A stretch of DNA of 54,936 bases from Bacteroidota bacterium (GCA_023458535.1 JAEWYW010000035.1:1-54936); one strand, 5' to 3'. Counted from the stretch's first letter, positions 8,383 through 17,840 are shown. Notes: generated by a model from the letters alone, not told the origin. Program-made: numbers and translations.

Positions 8383-9147
8383 TCATACCCTCCCATAAAT
8401 GAGTAATCTTTTAAAAGAATATATCGCTGGAAACTTTTGAAAATCCTGTTGAATTCTTCTTTTAAATTCTGAAGTGAAAATGTTTTTATTGTCTTCATTC
8501 AATCGCTCCAAATATGGAATTAAAGCAGAACCAGATATAAAAGCGAACAATTCTTCTTCATCCTTCGCTACAATTGGATAGACTTTTGTGAATACCTGCA
8601 AGTCTGAAAGTCCATTTTCAAACATCATTTGAACATATTGATCCATACTCAGGACTTCAGAAGCACGGTTCCAACCATTTAATTGAGTTTTGTAAGGTTC
8701 TTCGGAAGCCAATTGATATAAAATCTGGTTCAAACGGTTTTCATGCTGAAGAGGCATCTGAACTGCGAATTGTCCATTTTCAGATAGCATAGAAAACAAA
8801 CTGGGAAAAAGTTCCAAGTGGTTGTCGCTCCACTGCAGAGCAGCATTGCTGAAGATTAAGTCGTATTTTTTATTAGAGTCTATAAATTTTTCGACGCTCG
8901 ATTGCACAAAATGCAAACGATCATTTTCAAAACCTTTTGATTTTTCAAGCATTTCTGCCGATGAATCTACACCGAGAAAATTGGTGTTTCTAAAATTTTC
9001 AGAAAGAATTTTTGTTTGTTCGCCAGTTCCACAACCCAAATCTACTGCATTTTCAAGATTTTCATCAAGAATTAAATCCATTAGATCAAAAAACGGTTGA
9101 TAACGGATGGTTTTGAACTGATTGTATACGTCAGGATTCCAAGGCAT
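8383..9147 (-). CDS. Trans-aconitate 2-methyltransferase-like enzyme
   Basis: The 254-residue protein opens with MPWNPDVYNQF, close to the WNPxxY start of Tam proteins. It has the SAM motif VDLGCGTGEQT at about residue 36 and LGVDSSAEML, then the typical NAALQWSDNH segment. Tam methylates trans-aconitate, a stray product of aconitase, using SAM. By length and motif order this is a Tam-family member, but the substrate may differ. It begins 21 bases after the helicase stop on the same strand, so it is probably the last gene of a three-gene transcript, ending at the terminator 8335-8364. Confidence 0.75.
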   Translation of the reverse strand: MPWNPDVYNQFKTIRYQPFFDLMDLILDENLENAVDLGCGTGEQTKILSENFRNTNFLGVDSSAEMLEKSKGFENDRLHFVQSSVEKFIDSNKKYDLIFSNAALQWSDNHLELFPSLFSMLSENGQFAVQMPLQHENRLNQILYQLASEEPYKTQLNGWNRASEVLSMDQYVQMMFENGLSDLQVFTKVYPIVAKDEEELFAFISGSALIPYLERLNEDNKNIFTSEFKRRIQQDFQKFPAIYSFKRLLIYGRV

Positions 9148-9168
9148 ATTAAAAGATTTTACAATGAT

Positions 9169-11865
9169 CTATTTTGTCCATTTGTGGACATGTTTAATTT
9201 GTGAATTTGTTTTCAGCATATTTTGAAATCGCATTTGCAAGAGAAGTTTACGTCCTTCTAAAGTACGAGTAAAAACCAATTCAGAATCTCCAAAATAAAA
9301 GTTCCAGGTTGTGAGAAAAAATTCGGCAGATTTTTTATTTTTTCCAAATATTTCGGGCACGGCAAAATATTTTGCACCTTTCGTTAACGAACCTTTTGAT
9401 TGCTTCAAAACATAACGCGAATTATCAATGGGCGAAACAAGTTCTTGTAAAGTTATAATAAATTGCGATTTTTCATACTGATTTCCACCTTCGAGATGAC
9501 AACTTACATTATTATTAGAATCTTTGCTTTTTATAACTTTTAACTGTTCAATCGGTGTACGAATAACTCTCTCGTGAGCCAAGCTTTCAACGATTACTTG
9601 TCCAATTTTTTCGATATTTTTAGACATATCGCGAAAACGTAAATATTGTTTTCCTGCGATATAAAATTTTCTACCATATACGACAAATCCTAATAAACCA
9701 AATATAAAAACAGACTTTCCGAAAAAATCCGTATGGATATGTTTCATAAGATTCAAAATAAAATCACTCCAAAACATAAAAAATGTTGAAACAAGAACTA
9801 CAGAAAAATTTGCGATAGATTTTCCTACATAATTCATTTTTTGTTCGTTTAGGGTATTTGAAAATTCCACTGGAATTTCAATTTCTTCGATCAAAGTTGT
9901 TCCTGATGCCAACGCTTTTGACCATTTTGCTGAAAGCTGATCTCTGGATGCCGCTACAGAAAAGGTTTTGGCATTCACATTTTCAATTTGGCTGACATTT
10001 TCGATAACTTCCGACATCCTTAGTCTGTGAAAATTATTTTCAATGCTTGGATGTTCATCATTAGAAATTCCTACGAAAGTTTTAAACCTTCTTTTCAAAA
10101 TTTCAAAGTCGTGACCGCCCGTTTCACTATGTTCATCAAAAGAAACCAAATGCCAAATGTTACTCGTTTTTTGAGGATTTTCCTTATCAATTCTAATTGC
10201 TCTGCCGCGCATCTGATTCGACATCACAAATGAGCTTACAAAACTCGCCAACACCAAAGAATTAATTTTCGGAGCATCCCAACCTTCTCGCAAAAGAGAT
10301 TTTGTACCCACTAAAATATTGATGAATCCTTCCTCGAAAATTTGAGTGATCATCCGAATCATATCCTGTCGAATAAATTCACTTTGTTGTAAAATTAAAA
10401 ATCGAGAATCATAGGAAAGTTCAATAAAAGGAATTGATGTAGAATTCCTCAAGTTCCAAAGGTCATCCAAACGAAATTTTGCACTTTTCGGAATGATGAG
10501 AATACTACCGGTAAGCATTGCAATATGTTTCCCATCACGATTATTTCTTCTTAATATTTCAAAAATGGGAATTGCACCTATTTTATCTAAAGAAATATTG
10601 CCATCTAAAAATTCTTTTCTAATGAAATCCGTGAGAATAACCATTCGTAACTGAGTTCCAAGATTAGAATATTCAAAATCGGAAATTTTCTTAATCCCAT
10701 CAAGTTTTCCTATGCTAGTATTTAAAATTTGATTCAGATTCTTATTCTTGTAAAAACACACATATCGACCGTCCAAAAAACCACTATGGCGCAATCTGTT
10801 TTCTAATTTTGTTCGTTCTTCATCAAAACTTTTAAAATGCAAAGTTTCCACAAACAAATAAAAATCCAATAATTCTTCAATCCAAAAAACATTAAGTTCC
10901 GGTACATATTTTTGCTCATCTCCAATCACTTTGAAATGAATGGGATTAATTTCAATTCCTCGAAAATTAAGGTACACCAAACCTGATGTATAGGATGATA
11001 AATTTTCATAAATCCAGTCCAAATATTTTTCAGGATTCTGGTAAACGGGATGTTGTAGTATGGCCTCTAATAATGTATCATTGCTTTTGGTTTCCTCAAT
11101 GAAATTTTCGGCTTTTCGGTAAATTTCATCAATTTTTTCACTTTCCGTTTCTGTAGGCAAGGAAAAATAAACAAAATCCTGGTGTGGACATAAATCGCCT
11201 TCCAACATCAATTCGGGAACAGATATTTCGGCATCTACAGGCCCGTTCAACTGTATGTATTTTTGCCATTCAAAACCAGAAACATCATAAGGCGGAGTTG
11301 CAGTGAGCGCAACAATTGTTGGCTGTAAAGCTTCCTTCAAATCCATTAAGCTGCTCCACCATGCTTTTTTTAGATGATGAGCCTCGTCTAAAATGAAAGT
11401 TCCGATTTTTTGTTGTGTTAACTTTTTGATGAGCTCCTGCTCTGCTGATTGGTTTATTTTTTTCTCTGTTACTTCAACATCTGATTCCTCTTCTTCTTCC
11501 ACCAACCTTTCCTTTCCCCCACTACAAGCTGCGTGAACTCCTTGATATGTTGTTACAGTAATAAATTTTGGATTTTTAATATCAGTAGAAATATAATCGG
11601 GAACAACATCTATTTGCAAAAAAAGCTCAGTAAAACGCTGAACCCATTGGTTTTTAATGGCTAAAGTTGGAGCAATAATAAGTGTAGGTTTATTAATCCT
11701 CAACATAATTTCCAGTCCTAAAACGGTTTTCCCAGAGCCAGGAGGTGCAACAATATGAAGGTGATTATCCGAAATGTAAGAGGAAAATTGGTCTAAAAAA
11801 ATCTGTTGATATTTTCGCCAAGTGTATTTAAATTGTATTCCTTTTGGAAATTCTTTCATACTCAA
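9169..11865 (-). CDS. Superfamily 2 DEAD/DEAH helicase with two predicted membrane helices
   Basis: The 898-residue protein has all main SF2 motifs: Walker A PPGSGKT (41-47), DEAH (160-163), ALTATPP (187-192) and motif VI QMRGRAIR (about 547-556), as in type III Res/Rad25-like helicases. An acidic insert lies at about 123-136. Unusually, two hydrophobic helices follow at about 684-707 and 717-731, and then a soluble domain of roughly 165 residues I do not recognise. It would therefore be a membrane-anchored translocase. It overlaps the upstream UDG-like gene by 4 bases (ATGA) and is followed after 21 bases by a methyltransferase. DNA repair or defence is plausible but not shown. Confidence 0.8.
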   Translation of the reverse strand: MSMKEFPKGIQFKYTWRKYQQIFLDQFSSYISDNHLHIVAPPGSGKTVLGLEIMLRINKPTLIIAPTLAIKNQWVQRFTELFLQIDVVPDYISTDIKNPKFITVTTYQGVHAACSGGKERLVEEEEESDVEVTEKKINQSAEQELIKKLTQQKIGTFILDEAHHLKKAWWSSLMDLKEALQPTIVALTATPPYDVSGFEWQKYIQLNGPVDAEISVPELMLEGDLCPHQDFVYFSLPTETESEKIDEIYRKAENFIEETKSNDTLLEAILQHPVYQNPEKYLDWIYENLSSYTSGLVYLNFRGIEINPIHFKVIGDEQKYVPELNVFWIEELLDFYLFVETLHFKSFDEERTKLENRLRHSGFLDGRYVCFYKNKNLNQILNTSIGKLDGIKKISDFEYSNLGTQLRMVILTDFIRKEFLDGNISLDKIGAIPIFEILRRNNRDGKHIAMLTGSILIIPKSAKFRLDDLWNLRNSTSIPFIELSYDSRFLILQQSEFIRQDMIRMITQIFEEGFINILVGTKSLLREGWDAPKINSLVLASFVSSFVMSNQMRGRAIRIDKENPQKTSNIWHLVSFDEHSETGGHDFEILKRRFKTFVGISNDEHPSIENNFHRLRMSEVIENVSQIENVNAKTFSVAASRDQLSAKWSKALASGTTLIEEIEIPVEFSNTLNEQKMNYVGKSIANFSVVLVSTFFMFWSDFILNLMKHIHTDFFGKSVFIFGLLGFVVYGRKFYIAGKQYLRFRDMSKNIEKIGQVIVESLAHERVIRTPIEQLKVIKSKDSNNNVSCHLEGGNQYEKSQFIITLQELVSPIDNSRYVLKQSKGSLTKGAKYFAVPEIFGKNKKSAEFFLTTWNFYFGDSELVFTRTLEGRKLLLQMRFQNMLKTNSQIKHVHKWTK

Positions 11866-12554
11866 AAACCACTATTATGAAACGCCAATAAATATTTATC
11901 AATATACAAATCTTTCTCTTTGGATTTGTATTGCTGAATGTACCGCGGATGTTCCAAAACAGTCATTTTATCAAAAAAGCGTTCGGTAGTATTGATCTTT
12001 TCTAAAAAAGTGGCATTTTTCTTTCCCAAAACAAATACCTCAGAAGTATCTAATCCCAAAGAGATATGTTTTTTCAGAGAGTTGATCATAAAGGGTTTTA
12101 CGTTTTCAAAAAGGGTATTATCATCGTAATAATTGGCATTGAGATTTCCATTTTTTGTTTGTTTTACAATCGCCAAAGGAAAAGGTGAATTGATGTAAAA
12201 ATTTTTATAAAACAGATCAGCGCCACCAAAAGCGTTAATGACATCGTACAAAAACACAGACGATATTTCGTGCGTATGGGCGGATTGCATTTCGATGCCG
12301 CATTCCGATTTTAGACGTTTGGTATCCGTAAACGGAACACCAGTAACGCCTGCTCCATGCCGACTGGGATTGATGCCAATAATGAATTTACGCTGAAGAT
12401 TGTCGTTGTAGAATTTAGTGTAAAATTCCTTCATCACCAGCATCGTTTCTGGATTGTCGAAAAATGGATTCAACACATTAAAATGTTCAGGAAGATTTCC
12501 AGAATATTGTAAATTTTTATTGAACTCTATGACTTTATCAGCGAAACTTAACAT
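11862..12554 (-). CDS. Uracil-DNA glycosylase superfamily protein (SMUG2/DUF4918-like)
   Basis: The 230-residue protein has the two hallmark motifs of the UDG fold: GINPSRHGAGVTGVPFTD at about residues 59-76, in the place of the base-excision motif 1, and LEHPRYIQQY near residues 200-209, in the place of the His-containing DNA-intercalating loop. This arrangement is that of the SMUG2-like DUF4918 group common in Bacteroidota. The expected role is removal of uracil or oxidised pyrimidines from DNA. Its stop codon overlaps the start of the helicase by 4 bases, indicating coupled translation. It lies 78 bases downstream of paaZ and may also receive read-through from that operon. Confidence 0.72.
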   Translation of the reverse strand: MLSFADKVIEFNKNLQYSGNLPEHFNVLNPFFDNPETMLVMKEFYTKFYNDNLQRKFIIGINPSRHGAGVTGVPFTDTKRLKSECGIEMQSAHTHEISSVFLYDVINAFGGADLFYKNFYINSPFPLAIVKQTKNGNLNANYYDDNTLFENVKPFMINSLKKHISLGLDTSEVFVLGKKNATFLEKINTTERFFDKMTVLEHPRYIQQYKSKEKDLYIDKYLLAFHNSGF

Positions 12555-12617
12555 GTAATAAATGTATTAATTTAACTCCAAAAAAAATGTACCAATATTT
12601 TTCTATTGATACATTCC
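12553..12617. repeat. Inverted low-complexity arms between paaZ and the UDG-like gene
   Basis: Units such as AATGTATTAATTTAA and AATGTACCAATA on one side face TATTGATACATT on the other, so the two halves can pair imperfectly. The unit style is the same as that in the other paa intergenic gaps (16543-16624, 21811-21884, 23013-23103, 24369-24464). Confidence 0.55.
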
Positions 12618-12632
12618 TTTTCAATTATCGGT

Positions 12633-15131
12633 TTACTTTAACAAACCAAACTGCTCAAAATGATGCGTAAAATGTTTTCTGTGCATCAGTTCCCACATTT
12701 CTTTATTCAGTTTTCCGAAAACATAATTCATGTGTTCTGCTTTTGGATTTTCTTTGTAATACACCACGAATTTCTTCAAACTATCGATGAATGATTGTTT
12801 TGCAGCGTCTAAATTTTTATGTTTCAACGCTGGTAGCGATCCATCTTCTGGCATGAAAGGAGCTTTGTGATCCTTCGGCATTGTGCGGTGATTGTACAGA
12901 GAATCTTGCCATTTTTCCAAATGCTCTTCAGGAGTATAGCACACATCTGCTTCAGGCTCACCAATGCTTACTAAAAGTGCTTGTTCAAGGTGCTCCAACA
13001 TATCTTGAGATTTCATTTTACCCCAATTTGCAGCTGTATTTTCTGTTAAGCCATTAATTATTTTTTCAATTGATTTTACATTCAAATCAATGAAAGGAGA
13101 TCTTTTCGCCACTAACGTTAGAATCGTAGCAACACAAACTATCTCATCCCGCTGATTAACCACTTCCACCAACCATTTCACCACGCCTGAAGGAATATTT
13201 CTACCTTTTACTCCGCGGTTGATTTTTTCTTTTGCTGTTAAATAAACCGTAATGGTATCACCTGCGTAAACGGGTTTGAAGAATGAACACTCCTCCAATC
13301 CATAATTTGCGATAACCGGACCTTTTTTACCAGAAACAAATAAGCCTGCAGCAGCAGAAAGAATGAAATATCCGTGAGCCACTTTCTCATCGAAAATAGT
13401 TCCCGAAAGAGATGTTGCATCGGTATGCGCATAAAAATGATCCCAAGAAACATTGGAGAAATTCACGATGTCTGTTTCGGTCACCGTTCTACCAGCGGTT
13501 TCCAGAGAATCGCCCACTTCTACTTCCTCAAAATATTTTTGGAAAGGATGTTTGTCGGAATATTTTTTCTCAGCACCCTGTGTATAAACTTTGGTAATGG
13601 CGGTTAAAACATCTGGCGAACCTTGGATAGCTGTTTTTTGAAGGAAGAAATGAAGACCATTCAAACCACCCATTTCTTCACCACCGCCTGCTCTACCAGG
13701 ACCACCATGCATTAGTGTTGGAAGCGGGGAACCATGTCCTGTACTCTCTTTGGCATTATCTCTATTCAAAACGAAGATTCTACCATGTTGAGACGCAATT
13801 TTCCATGCGGTATTGGCGATGAAATTCTCATCATGCGATATAATGGACGATACCAAACTTCCCTTTCCGCGTTTTGCCAGAGCAGCTGCTTCTTCGGCAT
13901 CTTTATAAGGCATTATTGTGGAAACGGGACCGAATGCCTCAACGTCGTGAGAAACATTTTTGGTGAATGGAGAATCATTTAAGAATAATTTTGGCGTCAT
14001 AAACGCTCCCGACTCATAGGAAGCATCCACCAATTCTTGATTTCCATCGTAAACCAGTTCGTTTTCTGATTTTAAAATATCTATTTTTCTCTGAACCTCA
14101 TCGTACTGCTGTTTTCCTACTAATGATCCCATGCGGGTTTCGCGAGAAAGCGGATTTCCTATTTTTACTTGATCTAAAGCTGTAGATAATGCATTCTGTA
14201 CATCGCCTACTAAATTTTCAGGAACTATAATTCTACGAATTGCCGTACATTTTTGTCCAGCCTTGGTGGTCATTTCGTTTCGTACCTCTTTAATAAACAA
14301 ATCAAATTCGGGAGTTCCAGGTTTTGCATCTAAACCAAGGATTGAGGCATTAAGTGAATCGGCTTCCATATTAAAACGAACGGCACCACCAGCGATATTT
14401 GGAAGAGACTTCAACTTTCTTCCCGTTCCAGCAGACCCAGTAAACAATACAGAATCCCCATCCTGAACGTAATCTAAAATATTACCTGGATCTCCACACA
14501 CCAGCTGAATGGCACCTTCGGGAAGGAAACCACTTTCAATCATGTCCTTAAAAACCTCATACGTTAAATAAGAACCAAAAGGAGAAGGTTTTACTACTGA
14601 AGGAACACCCGCCAGTAATGAGGTGGAAAGTTTTTCTAACATTCCCCAAACTGGGAAATTGTACGCGTTAATTTGCACAGAAACTCCCTCGGAAGGCGTT
14701 AAAATATGTGTTCCTAAATGCGTTCCGTTTGCAGAAATCTTCTGGACATCACCATCTACCCAAAATGTAGTATTGGGCAACATTCTTTTCGCCAAACCAG
14801 AATACGTGAAAAAAGTTCCGAAACCGCCTTCGATATCCACCCAAGAATCTACGTGAGTAGCTCCTGTTTTGTAAGAAAGTTCGTAGTATTTTTTCTTTCT
14901 TTCTAAGAGATAAAGCGCTACTTTCTTCAGCATCTGACCTCTGTCGTAAAAAGTCATTGATGAAAGATTTTTATAGCCAATGGTGCGACCGTACTCCAAA
15001 GCTTCATCAAAGTTGAGTCCGGAAGTGTCTGAAATCGCTACCAATTCGCCATTTACAGCGTTATACAATGGAATACCTTCTCCATTTCCTTCGATCCACT
15101 GACCGGCGATATAGTTTTTTAGTTTTTGCAT
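12633..15131 (-). CDS. paaZ: PaaZ: oxepin-CoA hydrolase / 3-oxo-5,6-dehydrosuberyl-CoA semialdehyde dehydrogenase, with C-terminal DUF1569-like fusion
   Basis: PaaZ opens the oxepin-CoA ring (MaoC-type hydratase half) and oxidises the resulting aldehyde (ALDH half). Residues 1-520 form the aldehyde dehydrogenase with Glu256 and Cys295, the same numbers as in E. coli PaaZ. Residues 530-680 form the hotdog hydratase with Asp564 and His569 (WDHFYAH), E. coli Asp561/His566. E. coli PaaZ stops at 681 residues. This one continues for about 150 residues with 'NWGKMKSQDMLEHLEQA' and 'KELM HRKHFTHHFEQF'-like segments, a DinB-like four-helix pattern of the DUF1569 kind. It is the last gene of the paa run. 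Confidence 0.93.
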   Translation of the reverse strand: MQKLKNYIAGQWIEGNGEGIPLYNAVNGELVAISDTSGLNFDEALEYGRTIGYKNLSSMTFYDRGQMLKKVALYLLERKKKYYELSYKTGATHVDSWVDIEGGFGTFFTYSGLAKRMLPNTTFWVDGDVQKISANGTHLGTHILTPSEGVSVQINAYNFPVWGMLEKLSTSLLAGVPSVVKPSPFGSYLTYEVFKDMIESGFLPEGAIQLVCGDPGNILDYVQDGDSVLFTGSAGTGRKLKSLPNIAGGAVRFNMEADSLNASILGLDAKPGTPEFDLFIKEVRNEMTTKAGQKCTAIRRIIVPENLVGDVQNALSTALDQVKIGNPLSRETRMGSLVGKQQYDEVQRKIDILKSENELVYDGNQELVDASYESGAFMTPKLFLNDSPFTKNVSHDVEAFGPVSTIMPYKDAEEAAALAKRGKGSLVSSIISHDENFIANTAWKIASQHGRIFVLNRDNAKESTGHGSPLPTLMHGGPGRAGGGEEMGGLNGLHFFLQKTAIQGSPDVLTAITKVYTQGAEKKYSDKHPFQKYFEEVEVGDSLETAGRTVTETDIVNFSNVSWDHFYAHTDATSLSGTIFDEKVAHGYFILSAAAGLFVSGKKGPVIANYGLEECSFFKPVYAGDTITVYLTAKEKINRGVKGRNIPSGVVKWLVEVVNQRDEIVCVATILTLVAKRSPFIDLNVKSIEKIINGLTENTAANWGKMKSQDMLEHLEQALLVSIGEPEADVCYTPEEHLEKWQDSLYNHRTMPKDHKAPFMPEDGSLPALKHKNLDAAKQSFIDSLKKFVVYYKENPKAEHMNYVFGKLNKEMWELMHRKHFTHHFEQFGLLK

Positions 15132-15188
15132 TATACTTTTATTGTCTTATTATTTTTTTGATAAACAAAACGGTATTTTGTTACTTAA

Positions 15189-15854
15189 CTACTGTTGTTG
15201 AAACTTTTTAACTTCATCCAAAGTATACGCTTTGTACTGAAATTTTTCTCCGAAAAGCATTTTCGAGTATTCTTCTATAGTTTGTACAAAACCTGCTTCT
15301 TTTCTTAATTGATTAACATTTTTGGGATCTTTGATTGGCCAAATAATACTTTCGCCATTGATGCTGGATGCCTGCGAACCATATATTTGTTCTTTTCCCT
15401 GGTACATTAAATTTCGGTCTTCCATTAATGCTAAAGCTTGCATATCAACATCTCCATTTCGATTGGCTTCTCTGATTAATGGTAAATATTTTTCAATCAT
15501 TTTTGGAGAAGAATGCTGAATAATAAGCCAAGCCGTTTCATTTTCTGGCGTTCCGACGAGCTTTTTTCCTGGATAGCCATATTTTTCAATTATTTCTTCT
15601 ATCCGTTTTTCATTTTTCGCATCGTTCTGAGATCCCCACGAAATATAATTATTTACAAAATAAACGGGATCAACATTCAGTTTCTGAGCAATCAATATCA
15701 AAGAATCTTTTGGAGTTGCGGAATTGATATTTCGATATGATTGGTCACTAAAATACATTTCTGCAAGCTCTTTTTTTAACTGTAAATTAATGCTAGAGCT
15801 TTTCTCTTCTTTGCAAGAAACTAGAAAAAACAAAAGAAATGCGAAATATTTCAT
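15189..15854 (-). CDS. DUF6624-like lipoprotein, copy 1
   Basis: The 221-residue product has a lipoprotein signal peptide ending in VSC (Cys14). The body carries the block 'YGYPGKKLVG…AWLIIQHSS', then 'MALMEDRNLM…GKEQIYGSQ' and a C-terminal 'IWPIKDPKNVNQLRKEAGF', which I take for DUF6624. It is paralogous to the gene at 17899-18627. The biochemical role is unknown. It lies between paaZ and paaY in the operon direction, 57 bases before paaZ, so it is probably co-transcribed, although a link to phenylacetate breakdown is not shown. Confidence 0.72.
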   Translation of the reverse strand: MKYFAFLLFFLVSCKEEKSSSINLQLKKELAEMYFSDQSYRNINSATPKDSLILIAQKLNVDPVYFVNNYISWGSQNDAKNEKRIEEIIEKYGYPGKKLVGTPENETAWLIIQHSSPKMIEKYLPLIREANRNGDVDMQALALMEDRNLMYQGKEQIYGSQASSINGESIIWPIKDPKNVNQLRKEAGFVQTIEEYSKMLFGEKFQYKAYTLDEVKKFQQQ

Positions 15855-15884
15855 AATTTTCTGTATTAATCATATTTTGAAAAA

Positions 15885-15912
15885 CTTAACGGGTTTCAAA
15901 AACCCGTTAGGT
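15885..15912. repeat. Short palindromic repeat, B family copy 1
   Basis: AACGGGTTT (15888-15896) pairs perfectly with AAACCCGTT (15900-15908) and is followed by AGGTTT. It is related to the palindrome at 19071-19103, with paired changes in both arms. It sits between paaY and the DUF6624 gene. Confidence 0.65.
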
Positions 15913-15927
15913 TTAGATTTCTCAAAT

Positions 15928-16521
15928 TTATTTAACATCATCCCAAATGCTATAATCAACATTTTTGGTTGGAATTTGTTCAACATATTCTGTGAAAGGT
16001 TCACAGGGTAAAATGGCATTTTTACCTTCCCTAGCTAATTCCTGGTATAATTTTGTGCCTTCCGTTTTCCACTTTATCATTTCATCCGAAACATCACGAA
16101 TAATTTTTGCAGGACTTCCAACAATTAACTTTCGGGGCTCACAAAGGAAATTGGCAGGAACAAATGCTAAGGCTCCAACAATGGATTCATCACCAATGTA
16201 TGCTTTATCCATAATCACTGCGTTCATACCAATCAGACAATTTTTACCGATATGACCAGAATGGACAATTGCTCCGTGACCAATATGCGCCGATTCTTCT
16301 AAAATAGTCTCAATACCTGGAAAAACGTGGAGCGTACAATTTTCTTGAACATTGGCTCCATCTTTCACGATAATTTTTCCCCAATCCCCACGAATAACAG
16401 CATTGGGACCTACATATACTTCTTCACCAATTTCTACATTACCAATGATTACCGCTTGTGGATGCACATAGGCGGTTGGCTTTATAATAGGGCGAATGCC
16501 GTGATAGGAGTAGATATTCAT
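15928..16521 (-). CDS. paaY: PaaY-like gamma-carbonic-anhydrase-type hexapeptide protein
   Basis: The 197-residue protein is a left-handed beta-helix. Its hexapeptide repeats run from about residue 15 to 145 ('AVIIGNVEIGEEVYVGPNAVIRGD', 'NCLIGMNAVIMDKAYIGDESIVGA'). The His of HVFP and the HIGHGAIVHSG block supply zinc ligands of gamma-carbonic anhydrases. PaaY proteins are thioesterases that hydrolyse dead-end ring CoA products and free CoA. Position right after paaJ in the operon supports the name. A helical C-terminal tail of about 40 residues follows the beta-helix. Confidence 0.85.
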   Translation of the reverse strand: MNIYSYHGIRPIIKPTAYVHPQAVIIGNVEIGEEVYVGPNAVIRGDWGKIIVKDGANVQENCTLHVFPGIETILEESAHIGHGAIVHSGHIGKNCLIGMNAVIMDKAYIGDESIVGALAFVPANFLCEPRKLIVGSPAKIIRDVSDEMIKWKTEGTKLYQELAREGKNAILPCEPFTEYVEQIPTKNVDYSIWDDVK

Positions 16522-16542
16522 AAAATTTTTATTCTAAATATT

Positions 16543-16624
16543 TAATTTAACAATATAACAATTTACCAATGAAGTACTCTCACAATGTAGGTAGCTTGGT
16601 AATCTCTGTAATTGTTACATTATT
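16543..16624. repeat. Inverted low-complexity arms between paaJ and paaY
   Basis: On the plus strand the left arm has AACAATATAACAATTTACC and the right arm ends ATTGTTACATTATTT, immediately next to the stop codon of paaJ. The two arms are imperfect inverted copies (AATGTAACAATTAC against AACAATTTACC) and could form a long stem in the transcript. Confidence 0.65.
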
Positions 16625-16631
16625 TAAAAAG

Positions 16632-17834
16632 CTACGCTTTTTCGATTACCATTGCATAACCTTGTCCGACACCGATGCACAGAGTGCATAATGCATACTT
16701 CTTATCTTGTTTTTGAAGTTCTAAAGCCGCAGAACCTATAATTCTTGCTCCAGAAACTCCCAATGGATGACCAATAGCAATAGCTCCTCCATTTGGATTA
16801 ATGCGTGGATCGTCATCTTGTAAACCTAAACTTCTGGTAACTGCTAAAGCTTGAGCGGCAAAAGCTTCATTCAGCTCAATAACATCCATATCATCTAATG
16901 AAAGATTGAGTCTGTTCAAAAGCTTTGTGGATGCTTCAACAGGACCAATACCCATTATTCTTGGCTCCACCCCCGCCACTGCAGACCCTAGGATTTTTGC
17001 AATAGGCTTTAAATTATATTTTTTGACAGCTTCTTCACTTGCTAAGATTAACGCAGCAGCGCCATCGTTCATTCCAGAGGCATTACCAGCTGTTACTGTA
17101 CCTTCTTTTCTAAAAGCAGGACGAAGTTTGCCTAAACCTTCCATTGAAGTATTGGGTTTTATAAACTCATCTTTTTCGAAAATGATGGCATCGCCTTTTT
17201 TCTGTGGAATTTCAACTTTTACAATTTCTTCAGCCAGCCTTCCGTTTTCCTGAGCTTTCGCAGCTTTTTGTTGTGACCAAAGGGCAAATTTATCCTGATC
17301 TTCTCGAGAAATTTGGTGGAGATCTGCTAAATTTTCAGCAGTTTCGCCCATACCGTCCACACCATACATCTCTTTCATTTTCGGATTGATAAACCTCCAT
17401 CCAAAAGTGGTATCAAACATTTGCGAATCTCTTCCAAATGCAGCGCTGGGTTTGGACATCACGTAAGGTGAACGCGTCATGTGCTCTACTCCACCTGCAA
17501 TATAAATTTGACCTTCTCCCGCGGAAATTGCTCTAAAGGCATTAGCAACGGCAGACATACCCGATGCACAAAGACGATTTACGGTTTCACCTCCCACTTT
17601 GTACGGAATCCCTGCCAACAAAAGAGCCATTCGAGCCACATTTCTGTTGTCCTCACCCGCCTGATTGGCACAACCCATGATAACATCCTCTATTTCTTCA
17701 ACGGGAACATTGGGGTTTCTTTTAACAATTTCTTTTAAAACCACCGCTGCCAAGTCATCTGCACGAACTTCTGCAAGTCCGCCCGAAAGCTTGGAGATGG
17801 GTGTTCTGATGTAATCTATGATGTATACGTTCAT
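16632..17834 (-). CDS. paaJ: PaaJ/PcaF: 3-oxoadipyl-CoA / 3-oxo-5,6-dehydrosuberyl-CoA thiolase
   Basis: The 400-residue acyltransferase shows all thiolase catalytic parts: NRLCASGMSAV with the nucleophilic Cys near residue 88, NEAFAAQA, GHPLGVSGAR and CIGVGQG with the second Cys near 387. It cleaves the beta-keto intermediates at two steps of the phenylacetate pathway, giving acetyl-CoA and finally succinyl-CoA. The gene lies between two DUF6624/paaY genes on the paa strand. Sequence alone cannot separate PaaJ from the beta-ketoadipate PcaF, but no beta-ketoadipate genes are present, so PaaJ is preferred. Confidence 0.92.
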   Translation of the reverse strand: MNVYIIDYIRTPISKLSGGLAEVRADDLAAVVLKEIVKRNPNVPVEEIEDVIMGCANQAGEDNRNVARMALLLAGIPYKVGGETVNRLCASGMSAVANAFRAISAGEGQIYIAGGVEHMTRSPYVMSKPSAAFGRDSQMFDTTFGWRFINPKMKEMYGVDGMGETAENLADLHQISREDQDKFALWSQQKAAKAQENGRLAEEIVKVEIPQKKGDAIIFEKDEFIKPNTSMEGLGKLRPAFRKEGTVTAGNASGMNDGAAALILASEEAVKKYNLKPIAKILGSAVAGVEPRIMGIGPVEASTKLLNRLNLSLDDMDVIELNEAFAAQALAVTRSLGLQDDDPRINPNGGAIAIGHPLGVSGARIIGSAALELQKQDKKYALCTLCIGVGQGYAMVIEKA

Positions 17835-17840
17835 AAAAAA

